NCBI GenBank assembly: GCA_944320775.1
Contig: CALUIV010000010.1
Coordinates: forward strand, 18,071-82,070
DNA from: an uncultured Paraprevotella sp.
GTDB lineage: Bacteria > Bacteroidota > Bacteroidia > Bacteroidales > Bacteroidaceae
DNA: 64,000 nt
Reading direction: 5' to 3'
The notes under the pieces are model-generated. The model did not search any database. It was not told where the DNA came from and saw only the letters and a program-made list of their open reading frames with translations. How positions within the stretch are numbered: the first letter of the stretch is position 1; each line of letters opens with the position of its first letter. A program made the translations under genes and the position numbers. Positions 8,052 through 17,504 of this stretch are shown here, piece by piece.

Positions 8052-9686
8052 ATGATTATGAAACGATTCTTTTCTCTTACATTGGGTCTGCTGGTTGCTA
8101 TGGCTAGCCAGGCAGCAGATACCATTTATACGAAAGTGCCTCAGATTCCCATCCTGCTGGAACGGAATGACAATGTACTTTTCTACATGCGAATGGATGC
8201 TAAAGAGACTAAGATCCTAAACGAAATAACAGTAACATTCGACAAGAACGTTCCTCTATCAGCTATTAAATCTGTCAAACTTTACTATAGTGGTACAGAA
8301 GCTCCTCAAGACAGGGGTAAGAAACGTTTTGCTCCTGTAGAATACATTTCCAGCCATATTCCAGGAAAGACCTTGGCTGCCAATTCGTCTTACTCCATTA
8401 AGAAAGATGAATGCCAGCCAATCAGTCATACCTTAACGCTGAAGGGCAATCAAAATCTTTTTCCTGGTATAAACTTCTTTTGGGTAAGTCTGGAAATGCA
8501 ACCCAATACAAATCTGAATACCCCAATTATCGCTGAAATTACTCAAGCAGTGGCCGACGGAAAAATTAATCCGGTAAAAAATGTGTCAGGAACCCCTATA
8601 ACTCGTTATTTGGGAGTAGGTGTACGCCATGCTGGTGATGACGGCTCAGCTGCATTTCGTATACCCGGATTAGTAACCACCAATAAAGGAACCCTGCTGG
8701 GCGTATACGATGTACGCTATAACAGCAGTGTAGATCTGCAGGAACACATTGATATAGGACTCAGTCGTAGTACAGATGGGGGGCAGACTTGGGAAAAAAT
8801 GCGTCTTCCACTCTCTTTCGGGGAACATGATGGACTTCCTTCAGCACAAAATGGTGTTGGCGATCCGTCCATTCTGGTAGATGCCAAAACCAACACGGTA
8901 TGGGTTGTAGCTGCTTGGACTCACGGTATGGGTAACCAGCGTGCTTGGTGGAGTTCTCATCAGGGGATGGACAGGAATATTACTGCACAGTTGGTACTGA
9001 CTAAGAGTACAGACGATGGAAAGACTTGGTCTGAACCAATCAATATCACTGAACAGGTAAAGAAGCCAGAATGGTATTTCTTACTACAAGGACCGGGACG
9101 AGGTATTACCATGAGCGATGGGACACTGGTTTTCCCTATTCAGTTCATCGACAAAACTCGTATACCGAATGCTGGTATCATGTATAGTAAAGATGGTGGA
9201 AAGACCTGGCACATTCATCATCATGCACGTACCAATACTACTGAAGCGCAAGTTGCCGAAGTATCTCCGGGGGTCTTGATGCTGAATATGCGTGATAATC
9301 GTGGTGGAAGCCGTGCAGTTTATACCACAACTGATTTGGGTAAAACTTGGAAGGAACATGAATCCTCGCGTACAGCCCTAAGAGAGCCAGTATGTATGGC
9401 TAGTCTCATCAATGTTCCGGCAAAAGACAACATACTGGGCAGGGATTTATTGATTTTCTCAAATCCGAATAGTACTTCAGAACGAAAGAATATTACAATT
9501 AAAATCAGTATGGATGGCGGCAATACTTGGCTGCCAGAACATCAATTACTGTTGGACGAAGGCTATAACTGGGGATATTCCTGCCTTACTATGATTGACA
9601 AGGAAACCATTGGCATTCTTTATGAAAGCAGTGTCGCCCACATAACTTTTCAAAGCATTAAACTGAGAGATATTATAAAAGAATAA
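8052..9686 (+). CDS. nanH: Secreted exo-alpha-sialidase, GH33
   Basis: The 544-residue protein has a signal peptide (basic start, hydrophobic core, AMASQAA cleavage region), an N-terminal beta-sandwich of about 150 residues like the BNR-associated sialidase domain, and a six-bladed propeller. The FRIP motif is at 202-205, and five Asp boxes (S/T-x-D-x-G-x-T-W) end near residues 247, 326, 386, 433 and 493. Tyr509 in WGYSC is the likely nucleophile. It releases terminal sialic acid from host glycans in the periplasm or outside. Start could be ATG 8052 or 8058; upstream in-frame codons overlap the previous gene and would hide the signal peptide. Confidence 0.93.
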   Translation: MIMKRFFSLTLGLLVAMASQAADTIYTKVPQIPILLERNDNVLFYMRMDAKETKILNEITVTFDKNVPLSAIKSVKLYYSGTEAPQDRGKKRFAPVEYISSHIPGKTLAANSSYSIKKDECQPISHTLTLKGNQNLFPGINFFWVSLEMQPNTNLNTPIIAEITQAVADGKINPVKNVSGTPITRYLGVGVRHAGDDGSAAFRIPGLVTTNKGTLLGVYDVRYNSSVDLQEHIDIGLSRSTDGGQTWEKMRLPLSFGEHDGLPSAQNGVGDPSILVDAKTNTVWVVAAWTHGMGNQRAWWSSHQGMDRNITAQLVLTKSTDDGKTWSEPINITEQVKKPEWYFLLQGPGRGITMSDGTLVFPIQFIDKTRIPNAGIMYSKDGGKTWHIHHHARTNTTEAQVAEVSPGVLMLNMRDNRGGSRAVYTTTDLGKTWKEHESSRTALREPVCMASLINVPAKDNILGRDLLIFSNPNSTSERKNITIKISMDGGNTWLPEHQLLLDEGYNWGYSCLTMIDKETIGILYESSVAHITFQSIKLRDIIKE

Positions 9687-9878
9687 AAAGCGGTTGGATT
9701 ATATACTCTATACTCTGTTGTTCCGAGGAGGAGATAACAGAAAAAATTCTATAAAAGAAATGAGATCTCATTATTCAGTAATGCTAATTTTAAAAGAGAA
9801 AATGTATAACTATCTTTTTCTGAAATGCCATGTGAATACGGACTCTTATAAAAACACTAATATCTAATGATTTATACT

Positions 9879-11888
9879 ATGAAATATTTTTGCTTTTTAA
9901 TAATACTCTATTGTAGCCTGCCTTGCGTTGGGAAAATATTTTATCCTCTTCTGCCACAGCCTCAAAAAATAATTTATACACATGAAAAACTAGTATTAGA
10001 TCAAATCTATTTAGAAAATACAGAAAATTTACAGGAATGGTGTTCATGGCTACATGAGACCAATACAACAGTAACATCTATTCCCGCCCTTAAAACTATC
10101 AAAATTAATATTCAACCTCAACTTTCCGAAATTCCTCTCAATAGCCAAGAAGGTTATAAAATCAAAATAACCAAAAACCAAATACATGTTTCTGCTACAT
10201 CTTCAACCGGAACGTATAGAGCTTTACAAACCATACGACAACTGACATGTAAAGATAAAAATATATACTACCTTCCTACTTGTGAAATCATAGACTGGCC
10301 TGCCTTCCGCATCCGGGGATTCATGCAAGATGTAGGACGTACCTATATTTCTTTGGAAGAACTCAAAAAAGAAATAGAGCTCTTAAGTCAATTCAAAATC
10401 AATGTTTTCCATTGGCATTTGACTGAGAACCAGGCATGGAGACTGGAGAGTAAACTCTATCCGGAACTGAATTTACCTCAAAATATGACACGGATGCCAG
10501 GGAAATACTATACACTCCAAGAGGCCAAAGAGCTAGTTCGTTTCTGTAAGGAACACCATGTAATGTTAATACCCGAAATAGATATGCCGGGACATAGTGA
10601 AGCTTTCAAGCGGGCTTTTCATACAGACATGCAAAGCCAAAAGGGTATTGAAATCTTAAAGAAGCTGATGGATGAAGTCTGTGAAACATTTGATGTACCT
10701 TATATACATATAGGAACCGATGAAGTGAAATTTACCAATCCGGATTTTGTTCCCGAAATGGTCCGCTACATAAAATCTAAAGGTAAAAAAGTCATTTCCT
10801 GGAATCCGGGATGGAATTATCAGCCTGGTGAAATAGATATGACCCAACTATGGAGTTATAGGGGAAAGGCACAGCCGGGAATCCCTGCAATTGATTGTCG
10901 GTTTCACTATCTGAATCATTTTGATACATATGCAGATTTAGTCGCTCTATATAACAGCCGTATATATAACTGTATCCAAGGAAATGAAGATATAGCAGGA
11001 AGTATCCTTGCCATATGGAACGACCGTTATATCACCGATGAAAAACAGATCGTAGCAGAAAACAATCTGTATGCCAACATGCTGGCATTGGCAGAACGGG
11101 CATGGCTTGGCGGAGGATTTTGCTATTTTGACGGTCCGGAAACTTTACTACGAACAGAAACTCCGGAAGCCAATCAGAAATTTGCCGACTTCGAACAACG
11201 GATGCTATGGCATAAACATCATACATTTGCTGGAGAACCGTTTCCATATGTCAGGCAGAGTCATGTAAGATGGAATATTACTGATGCTTTTCCCAACCAA
11301 GGAGATTTAAGAAAAACATTTCCACCGGAAGAAACAGAAGCAGAGACCTATGAATATGAGGGTAAATGCTATAAAACTCATGCGGTTAGTGGTGCTGGTA
11401 TCTATCTGAGGCATGTATGGGGAGACTTGGTACCAGGATTTTACAAAAAACCACAAGAAAACCATACAGCTTATGCTACTACTTGGGTGTATTCTCCAGA
11501 GCAACAATCAGCTGGACTTATATTAGAATTCCAGAATTATAGCCGCTCAGAAAGTGACCTTCCTCCTGAGCCCGGGAAATGGGATTATAAAGAAAGTCGT
11601 GCTTGGCTGAACGGACATGAACTGTTGCCTCCCAAATGGCAAAGTACACACAAGGAACGGTCCAATGAAATGCCCTTGACCAATGAAAATAGTGCATCAA
11701 GGCCACCCTTACAGGTACAATTACATAAAGGATGGAACAAGCTCATGCTGAAACTTCCCATTGGTAAATTCCAGACTCCACAAGTAAGACTGGTGAAATG
11801 GATGTTTACAGCTGTATTTGTTACCCCTGATGGTACCGAAGCTTTAGAGAATTTAATCTATTCACCCACTAATCCTGAAAAACAATAA
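9879..11888 (+). CDS. Secreted beta-N-acetylhexosaminidase, GH20
   Basis: The 669-residue protein carries a signal peptide, a GH20b-type N-terminal domain (about 20-135) and a TIM-barrel catalytic domain. Diagnostic motifs are FHWHLTENQAW, IPEIDMPGHSEAF and HIGTDEVKF; the Asp-Glu pair of the last (D281, E282) is the substrate-assisted catalytic couple. About 200 further residues after the barrel look like a beta-rich accessory domain. It cleaves terminal GlcNAc or GalNAc, which become exposed once NanH has removed sialic acid. Alternative start at 9867 adds four residues. A 192-base gap with no recognisable promoter separates it from nanH, and the next gene begins 4 bases after its stop. Confidence 0.93.
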   Translation: MKYFCFLIILYCSLPCVGKIFYPLLPQPQKIIYTHEKLVLDQIYLENTENLQEWCSWLHETNTTVTSIPALKTIKINIQPQLSEIPLNSQEGYKIKITKNQIHVSATSSTGTYRALQTIRQLTCKDKNIYYLPTCEIIDWPAFRIRGFMQDVGRTYISLEELKKEIELLSQFKINVFHWHLTENQAWRLESKLYPELNLPQNMTRMPGKYYTLQEAKELVRFCKEHHVMLIPEIDMPGHSEAFKRAFHTDMQSQKGIEILKKLMDEVCETFDVPYIHIGTDEVKFTNPDFVPEMVRYIKSKGKKVISWNPGWNYQPGEIDMTQLWSYRGKAQPGIPAIDCRFHYLNHFDTYADLVALYNSRIYNCIQGNEDIAGSILAIWNDRYITDEKQIVAENNLYANMLALAERAWLGGGFCYFDGPETLLRTETPEANQKFADFEQRMLWHKHHTFAGEPFPYVRQSHVRWNITDAFPNQGDLRKTFPPEETEAETYEYEGKCYKTHAVSGAGIYLRHVWGDLVPGFYKKPQENHTAYATTWVYSPEQQSAGLILEFQNYSRSESDLPPEPGKWDYKESRAWLNGHELLPPKWQSTHKERSNEMPLTNENSASRPPLQVQLHKGWNKLMLKLPIGKFQTPQVRLVKWMFTAVFVTPDGTEALENLIYSPTNPEKQ

Positions 11889-11892
11889 GAAT

Positions 11893-12396
11893 ATGGCGAA
11901 AAAAACATTTTTATTGCTATTTATCTGGCTGACAGTCACTACACTTTATGCACAACAGGACAAAGTTCCTAAGTACTCTACTTATTATTACCAACGTGCA
12001 TCACTTTTCGAGAGTCTTCCTGTTACATCCGAAGATATCATTTTCATCGGCAACAGTATCACTGATGGAGGAGAATGGCACGAATTATTCAATAATCCGC
12101 ATGTCAAGAATCGAGGTATCAGTGGCGATACGACAAAAGGTGTATTCGATAGGCTGAATGCTATTGTAAACGGGAAGCCAGCCAAAATTTTCCTGATGAT
12201 TGGTATCAATAATGTTCCAAGAAACGAACCGGCAGATACTATTGCAGCTGGCATCCGGCTCATTGTACAGAAAATCAAGCAAGTGTCACCAGAAACACAA
12301 ATCTATGTACAAAGTCTTTTACCTGTCACCACTTATTACAATAAATTTAATGAACATACTTGCCACTGGAAAGAAATCATCACCCCCTATTTATAA
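11893..12396 (+). pseudogene. SGNH-type esterase, C-terminally truncated (lacks the catalytic Asp-His block)
   Basis: The 167-residue product has a signal peptide (ending near LYAQQ) and three of the four SGNH consensus blocks: GNSITDGG with nucleophile Ser55, GISGDTT with Gly76, and GINN with Asn107. Family members of this GDSL/PAF-acetylhydrolase-like type normally continue for 50-60 residues to a DGLHL-like block with the catalytic Asp and His. Here the frame ends at TPYL just after VTTYYNKFNEHT, and no continuation exists in the other frames before the next gene at 12413. A 3' deletion is the simplest reading. It may be an inactive remnant, or an enzyme surviving in reduced form. It probably once removed O-acetyl groups from sialic acid. 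Confidence 0.7.
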
Positions 12397-12412
12397 TTGA
12401 AAAACTGACACT

Positions 12413-14491
12413 ATGAACCGAAAATCTTTTTTTATCCTGCTTTTCTTCTTATTGACGGCTTCTTTGTCACATGCTGATTCACCAACAAAAGTAGCTTGCA
12501 TAGGTAATAGTATAACCTATGGTATAGGTACCGAAAATCCACAAGCTGAATCTTATCCGGTGCAACTGCAGCAACTATTGGGTAGTGGTTACCTTGTAGG
12601 AAATTTTGGCAAATCGGGAGCAACATTACTTAATCACGGACACCGTCCTTACATGAAACAATCGGAATTTCGGAAAGCTATGGAATTTGCTGGAGATATT
12701 GCCGTGATACATTTGGGTATTAACGATACAGACCCCAGGAATTGGCCTAATTACCGGGATGAATTTGTCAGAGATTATTTGGCCTTGATTGATTCTTGCA
12801 GGAAAGCTAATCCGCATTGCCGTATTCTGATATGTCGGTTGACACCTGTTTCACACCGGCATCCCAGATTTGAATCCGGTACACGTGACTGGCATCGGGA
12901 AATTCAACTGGCTATTGAAACAATTTCCCGTGTGGCCAATGTAGAACTTATTGACCTCCATCAGACTTTGTATGCCTACCCGATCTTTTTTCCAGACGGC
13001 CTTCATCCCAATCGGGAAGGTGCCGGTATACTGGCGCATGCTGTTTATTCAGCCATTACGGGAGATTTTGGAGGGCTACATCTGTCTCAGACCTTCACTG
13101 ATTATATGGTATTGCAACGTAATCGTCCACTGACTATAAACGGGATAGCCAATGCCGGTGAAAAAGTAACAGTGTGCATTGATGAGCAACAACATACTAC
13201 TATTACAGGATACAACGGAAAGTGGAGCGTAACACTTCGTCCTATAAAAGCAGGGAATAACTATGAACTGACTGTTTTCACCGATAAGAAAAAACTGACA
13301 TTTCATCACGTTGCGGTAGGTGAAGTCTGGCTCTGTTCTGGACAGTCGAACATGGAGTTCAAACTGTCACAGGCTATCACTGCGGGTAGAGATATTCCCA
13401 ACGCTGAAAATGCAGATATCCGACTGTATCATCTAAAGGGGAAATGGGCTACTGACAACCGTGCTTGGGAAGTATCAGCCTTGGATTCCGTCAATCATTT
13501 ACTGTATTATCAGCCGACACAATGGAAGCCCTGTACCCCACAGCAAATTGCTGGTTTTTCAGCAGTAGCCTATTATTTCGGGAAAATGCTTCAGGATAGT
13601 CTGAATGTACCTGTCGGATTAATCTGTAACGCTGTAGGTGGTTCGCCCACAGAAGCATGGATAGACCGGAACACACTGGAATTTCAGTTCCCTGATATCC
13701 TGAAAGATTGGACACAAAACGACTTTATTCAAGACTGGGTACGCGGACGTGCCTTGACCAATCTTCAAAAGAAAACAAACGAACTGCAGCGTCATCCATA
13801 CGAACCTTGTTATTTATACGAAGCAAGTATTCAGACATTGGAACAATACCCCATCAAAGGAGTCATCTGGTATCAAGGTGAATCGAATGCCCATAATATG
13901 GATGTACACAAAAAATTATTCAGACTTTTGGTGGAAAGTTGGCGCAGGAACTGGCAATCACCAGAACTCCCTTTTTATTTTGTCCAACTGTCTAGTCTCA
14001 ATCGACCTTCCTGGCCTTGGTTTCGTGACAGTCAAAGACTATTGATGCAACAGATTCCTTATACTGGGATGGCTGTTTCATCAGATAAGGGAGACTCGTT
14101 GGATGTGCATCCCCGGGACAAACAGCCTATAGGAGAAAGACTGGCACGTTGGGCTTTACACAAGGAATATGGTTTCTCAAATTTACTTCCGTCCGGTCCA
14201 CTGTTTAAATCGGCTCGTATCGTAGGGAAACAAGTTATGGTAGATTTTCATTACGGAAAAGGGTTACAACCTTCTAATGGAAAAGAATTAATTGGATTCG
14301 AAATAGCGGAAACTGACGGATTGTATTATCCGGCAAAAGCAACTATTCAAGGAGAATGTATTATATTGTACAGTCCACAAGTGAAAACACCACGTTTTAT
14401 TAGGTATGGCTGGCAACCCTTTACCAGGGCAAATCTGATAAATGTGGAAGGACTTCCTGCTTCTACTTTCAGAGAAGAAATTTTTAACTAA
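12413..14491 (+). CDS. nanS: Two-domain sialate O-acetylesterase (SGNH plus SIAE-type)
   Basis: The 692-residue secreted protein fuses two esterase modules. After a signal peptide (to about 21), the first is a complete SGNH domain: GNSITYG (Ser33), HLGINDTD (Asn104), and DGLHPN with Asp195 and His198. From about residue 225 a beta-domain leads into the second, a SIAE-type domain with SGQSNMEF (Ser312), WYQGESNAH, and a DVHPRDKQ block for its catalytic His. It should remove O-acetyl groups from sialic acids so that NanH can cleave them. Known NanS/EstA proteins of Tannerella and Bacteroides share this two-domain plan. It is the last gene of the cluster and is followed by a strong hairpin. Confidence 0.9.
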   Translation: MNRKSFFILLFFLLTASLSHADSPTKVACIGNSITYGIGTENPQAESYPVQLQQLLGSGYLVGNFGKSGATLLNHGHRPYMKQSEFRKAMEFAGDIAVIHLGINDTDPRNWPNYRDEFVRDYLALIDSCRKANPHCRILICRLTPVSHRHPRFESGTRDWHREIQLAIETISRVANVELIDLHQTLYAYPIFFPDGLHPNREGAGILAHAVYSAITGDFGGLHLSQTFTDYMVLQRNRPLTINGIANAGEKVTVCIDEQQHTTITGYNGKWSVTLRPIKAGNNYELTVFTDKKKLTFHHVAVGEVWLCSGQSNMEFKLSQAITAGRDIPNAENADIRLYHLKGKWATDNRAWEVSALDSVNHLLYYQPTQWKPCTPQQIAGFSAVAYYFGKMLQDSLNVPVGLICNAVGGSPTEAWIDRNTLEFQFPDILKDWTQNDFIQDWVRGRALTNLQKKTNELQRHPYEPCYLYEASIQTLEQYPIKGVIWYQGESNAHNMDVHKKLFRLLVESWRRNWQSPELPFYFVQLSSLNRPSWPWFRDSQRLLMQQIPYTGMAVSSDKGDSLDVHPRDKQPIGERLARWALHKEYGFSNLLPSGPLFKSARIVGKQVMVDFHYGKGLQPSNGKELIGFEIAETDGLYYPAKATIQGECIILYSPQVKTPRFIRYGWQPFTRANLINVEGLPASTFREEIFN

Positions 14492-14601
14492 TAATAGATC
14501 TGTTTAGAATGTATTGAAAATAGAAAATTTAGATTAACTTGTTTATAATCGATAAGTTACAATACCCGGGAAACTTCTGTTTTAGTTGTATTGATAAAAG
14601 T

Positions 14602-14633
14602 AGGGTGTATCAAATCTGATACACCCTCTTTTG
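14602..14633. terminator. Bidirectional terminator between nanS and the M49 peptidase
   Basis: AGGGTGTATCA (14602-14612) and TGATACACCCT (14617-14627) form a perfect 11-bp stem with a 4-base loop. Short T-runs follow on both strands (CTTTTG on plus, ACTTTTATC on minus). It sits between convergent genes. Confidence 0.8.
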
Positions 14634-14663
14634 CTGGATTGTTTACAGTAAATTACTGTCGGT

Positions 14664-16313
14664 TTATTTCATTTCCCCAAAAAGAACGTCCTCGCCTTGG
14701 ATAAAAGTGATGTCACGTGGGATGCCGGCATTGTTGATCTTATCCAGATCAGCCTGAAGTGTCGGAGTGATGCCACCGTTTTCAGTTCTGAATTTCGTTG
14801 CGAACTCCACGTCGCCGTCGCCTTGAGTTTTGAGAATCAGTGCGGCCCAACCGTTCATGGCTTCTTTAGCCTTGTCGAAGTTGATTGTATAATGTCCTTC
14901 TGCATCGCGGGAGAAGGCACCTGCTTTTTCCATGTAGTTGAAACACATCATGTTGGCCTTACCGTGGGATGATGCGGCACCGAATCTGACTGAACGCAGA
15001 ATACCGGCGATGTAGGTTGTAATGGCTTCTTCGGCTGTAATATTGGTGATTTCGCCTTTTTCAACCAGTTTGGTTACCATGAACAGGCCCAATATGTCGG
15101 CTTTGGCCTCTTCCCATGAAGTTTTTTCAGTACCCATAGCAGCGTCTACGCTTCCTTTGCCATTGATGGTTTGTTTGACACCAAGGCCGTGGGCTACCTC
15201 GTGGAACGTGACATTCCAGAAGAAGGCATCAAAGTTGAGGTTCTTCTGCTGTTCCGGTGTCAGAATCAGTTCGCCGATAGGCAACAGGATTTTGTCGAAC
15301 TTCGCCTTCATGGCATTTCTTAATTGCAGACGGCGTGTACCTTTCAGGGCGTGAACACGGTCGTCGTTCGGAAGATTGATGGCAATGGTTTTGCTTCCAG
15401 CGTTACAGTCGCCGCCGTAAAACACGGCGTCGTAAACATTCAAATCAGACGAAGTGCCGGGCACAAATGTTTTATATTCCGGAGCGCAGGGTAGTTCTTT
15501 CTGCAGTGCAGGAAGCATCGCAACGAATTTGGCCAGGTCTTTACTTCTCGCTTCGTCCTTGAGCAGGATAAAAGATTCGTAGGAGGTCTTTGTTTCGCGG
15601 AACTTATCATCATAGCTTTCGATTGGTCCGGCTACAAAGTCGATCTTACTGTCTTTCATGTCCATCCACGCAAGGTCGCTGGCCAGATAGTCGTCGGTTT
15701 TGAAGGCTTCGATACGTTTTTCGAGATAGTTTCTCAGTCCCGGATCTTCAGCTAAAGTAACAGCTTTCTCTAAAAGGGTACAAATCTGACCGATTTCTTC
15801 TGCATATTCGTCGTGATACCAGACACTTTTGAGTGAACCGTCGTCGTTCCGGCGGATTACAGTGTACCAGGAATCTTTATTGGCATCTTCGAACGCTTCG
15901 AATTCCTCTGTAGTGATGTCCTGTGGATAGTAGGTACACATCGGAAGCTTTTCTCCGTATCCGGGCAAGAAAGGCTTGTTGTCGTCCAGACGATCCCAGG
16001 CTCCATATTGAATTATCGCAAATTCCTTGGCATAACTGTCGGTGATGGTGTCCAGTAAACTTTTGTCGCCGAAAGTCTGTTTCCAGAAAAGATCGTCGGT
16101 AATCTTACCGACCTTGAAGAAGATCTTGACCAGTTCTTTTTCTTTATCGTTCAGGCCGTTTACCAGGTCTGATTTTAACTCTACGGGAGCGTACTCTTCA
16201 ACTTTGGTTTTCATGGGAGATTCCTGCTGTTTGGGGGTGCTGCAGGAAAATGTTGAAGCGATGGCTGTCGCTCCGAACAGTAATGCTGAGATTTTAATAA
16301 GGCTTTTTTTCAT
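14664..16313 (-). CDS. M49-like dipeptidyl peptidase III family lipoprotein
   Basis: The 549-residue zinc peptidase-like protein starts with a lipoprotein signal (STFSC, Cys24), so it is likely anchored in the envelope. The metal site is visible as HEVAH (371-375) and EEAKAD (401-406), the spacing expected for the M49/DPP III fold. Classical DPP III has the hexapeptide HExxGH; this one has a pentapeptide HExxH, as in a smaller branch including plant Nudix-fused enzymes. DPP III releases dipeptides from the N-terminus of peptides. It is monocistronic and leftward. Automated annotation of such proteins as dihydrofolate reductase is misleading. The exact substrate is unknown. Confidence 0.85.
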   Translation of the reverse strand: MKKSLIKISALLFGATAIASTFSCSTPKQQESPMKTKVEEYAPVELKSDLVNGLNDKEKELVKIFFKVGKITDDLFWKQTFGDKSLLDTITDSYAKEFAIIQYGAWDRLDDNKPFLPGYGEKLPMCTYYPQDITTEEFEAFEDANKDSWYTVIRRNDDGSLKSVWYHDEYAEEIGQICTLLEKAVTLAEDPGLRNYLEKRIEAFKTDDYLASDLAWMDMKDSKIDFVAGPIESYDDKFRETKTSYESFILLKDEARSKDLAKFVAMLPALQKELPCAPEYKTFVPGTSSDLNVYDAVFYGGDCNAGSKTIAINLPNDDRVHALKGTRRLQLRNAMKAKFDKILLPIGELILTPEQQKNLNFDAFFWNVTFHEVAHGLGVKQTINGKGSVDAAMGTEKTSWEEAKADILGLFMVTKLVEKGEITNITAEEAITTYIAGILRSVRFGAASSHGKANMMCFNYMEKAGAFSRDAEGHYTINFDKAKEAMNGWAALILKTQGDGDVEFATKFRTENGGITPTLQADLDKINNAGIPRDITFIQGEDVLFGEMK

Positions 16314-16470
16314 AACGAATTCTTAGTTTGTTCGGTAGCGAAGATACAAAAAGATTTTCATGTGTGAAATGTTCGTTAAAGATAAGTGAATTTTACCGGG
16401 AAATAACGTAAATCTTCTTTTTATAAATAGATTTTCCTAATCATATACAATATATTTAAAAATAAATAGC

Positions 16471-16478
16471 TAACTTTG
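16471..16478 (+). promoter_or_regulatory. rpoD promoter -7 element
   Basis: TAACTTTG matches TAnnTTTG and lies 24 bases upstream of the rpoD start codon; the -33 region is AT-rich without a clear TTG. Confidence 0.55.
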
Positions 16479-16501
16479 TAATCTAAATTGGTTATGACAG
16501 A

Positions 16502-17362
16502 ATGAGACAGTTAAAGATTACCAAGAGTATTACAAACCGTGAAAGTGCCTCTCTCGACAAGTATTTGCAGGAGATCGGTCGTGAAGACCTGATTACCGTA
16601 GAAGAGGAAGTAGAGTTGGCGCAGCGCATACGTAAGGGAGACCGTATTGCGCTTGAAAAACTGACACGTGCCAATTTGCGTTTCGTCGTTTCTGTGGCAA
16701 AACAGTATCAGAATCAGGGCTTGAGTTTGCCCGATTTGATTAATGAAGGAAATTTGGGCTTGATTAAAGCCGCCGAGAAGTTCGATGAGACCCGTGGTTT
16801 TAAATTTATCAGTTACGCTGTCTGGTGGATTCGTCAGTCCATTTTGCAGGCTTTGGCAGAGCAGAGCCGTATCGTTCGTTTGCCGTTAAACCAGGTTGGT
16901 TCGCTGAACAAGATCAGTAAGGCATTCAGCAAATTTGAACAAGAGAACGAACGCAGGCCTAGTGCGGAAGAACTTGCAGAAGAACTGGATATTCCGGTGG
17001 ACAAGATTTCGGACACCATGAAAGTGAGCGGCCGTCATATTTCTGTAGATGCGCCGTTTGTGGAAGGTGAAGACAACAGTCTGCTGGATGTTTTGGTGAA
17101 TGACGATTCACCTATGGCTGACCGTTCTTTGGTAAACGAATCTTTGGCCCGCGAAATTGATCGTGCGCTTTCCATGTTGAGCGACCGTGAGAAAGAAATT
17201 ATTCAGATGTTCTTCGGAATCAATCATCAGGAAATGACACTGGAAGAGATCGGTGATAAATTTAACCTTACACGGGAACGTGTACGCCAGATCAAAGAGA
17301 AGGCAATTCGACGTTTGCGTCAGAATTCAAAAAGCAAATTGCTTAAATCTTATTTAGGCTAG
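16502..17362 (+). CDS. rpoD: RNA polymerase primary sigma factor RpoD (sigma-ABfr type)
   Basis: This is the housekeeping sigma-70 factor in its short Bacteroidetes form (286 residues, no large region 1.1 or non-conserved insert). Region 1.2 ([14 protein letters not shown]), 2.1-2.4 ([44 protein letters not shown]), region 3 and region 4 ([29 protein letters not shown]) are all intact. It directs polymerase to the TTTG/TAnnTTTG promoters that appear throughout this window. A strong terminator follows the stop. htrA is commonly close to this gene in Bacteroides as I recall; here about 16 kb separates them. Confidence 0.97.
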   Translation: MRQLKITKSITNRESASLDKYLQEIGREDLITVEEEVELAQRIRKGDRIALEKLTRANLRFVVSVAKQYQNQGLSLPDLINEGNLGLIKAAEKFDETRGFKFISYAVWWIRQSILQALAEQSRIVRLPLNQVGSLNKISKAFSKFEQENERRPSAEELAEELDIPVDKISDTMKVSGRHISVDAPFVEGEDNSLLDVLVNDDSPMADRSLVNESLAREIDRALSMLSDREKEIIQMFFGINHQEMTLEEIGDKFNLTRERVRQIKEKAIRRLRQNSKSKLLKSYLG

Positions 17363-17406
17363 AATGCCGGTGTTCTGTAAAGACAATTGAACCGGAATGA
17401 AATAGG

Positions 17407-17439
17407 CGGACTGGGAGAACCAGTCCGTTTTTTGTTTTT
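17407..17439 (+). terminator. rpoD terminator
   Basis: CGGACTGG (17407-17414), a GAGAA loop and CCAGTCCG (17420-17427) form a perfect 8-bp stem followed by TTTTTTGTTTTT. Confidence 0.93.
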
Positions 17440-17452
17440 ATAAGATGCAACT

Positions 17453-17484
17453 TTTGGCAAATGTGAGATATTTGTTTACTTTTG
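17453..17484 (+). promoter_or_regulatory. Promoter of the HprK-like/S26/PqqD operon
   Basis: TTTG at 17453-17456, a 20-base spacer and TACTTTTG at 17477-17484 give a full Bacteroidetes promoter directly after the rpoD terminator, 20 bases before the first start codon. The operon is thus transcribed separately from rpoD. Confidence 0.8.
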
Positions 17485-17504
17485 TAATCCAAATAATAAA
17501 GTAT

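Noticed and set aside
9759-9772. 14-bp perfect palindrome AATGAGATCTCATT upstream of the hexosaminidase
   Set aside because: A few such palindromes are expected by chance in 64 kb; no promoter box lies nearby.
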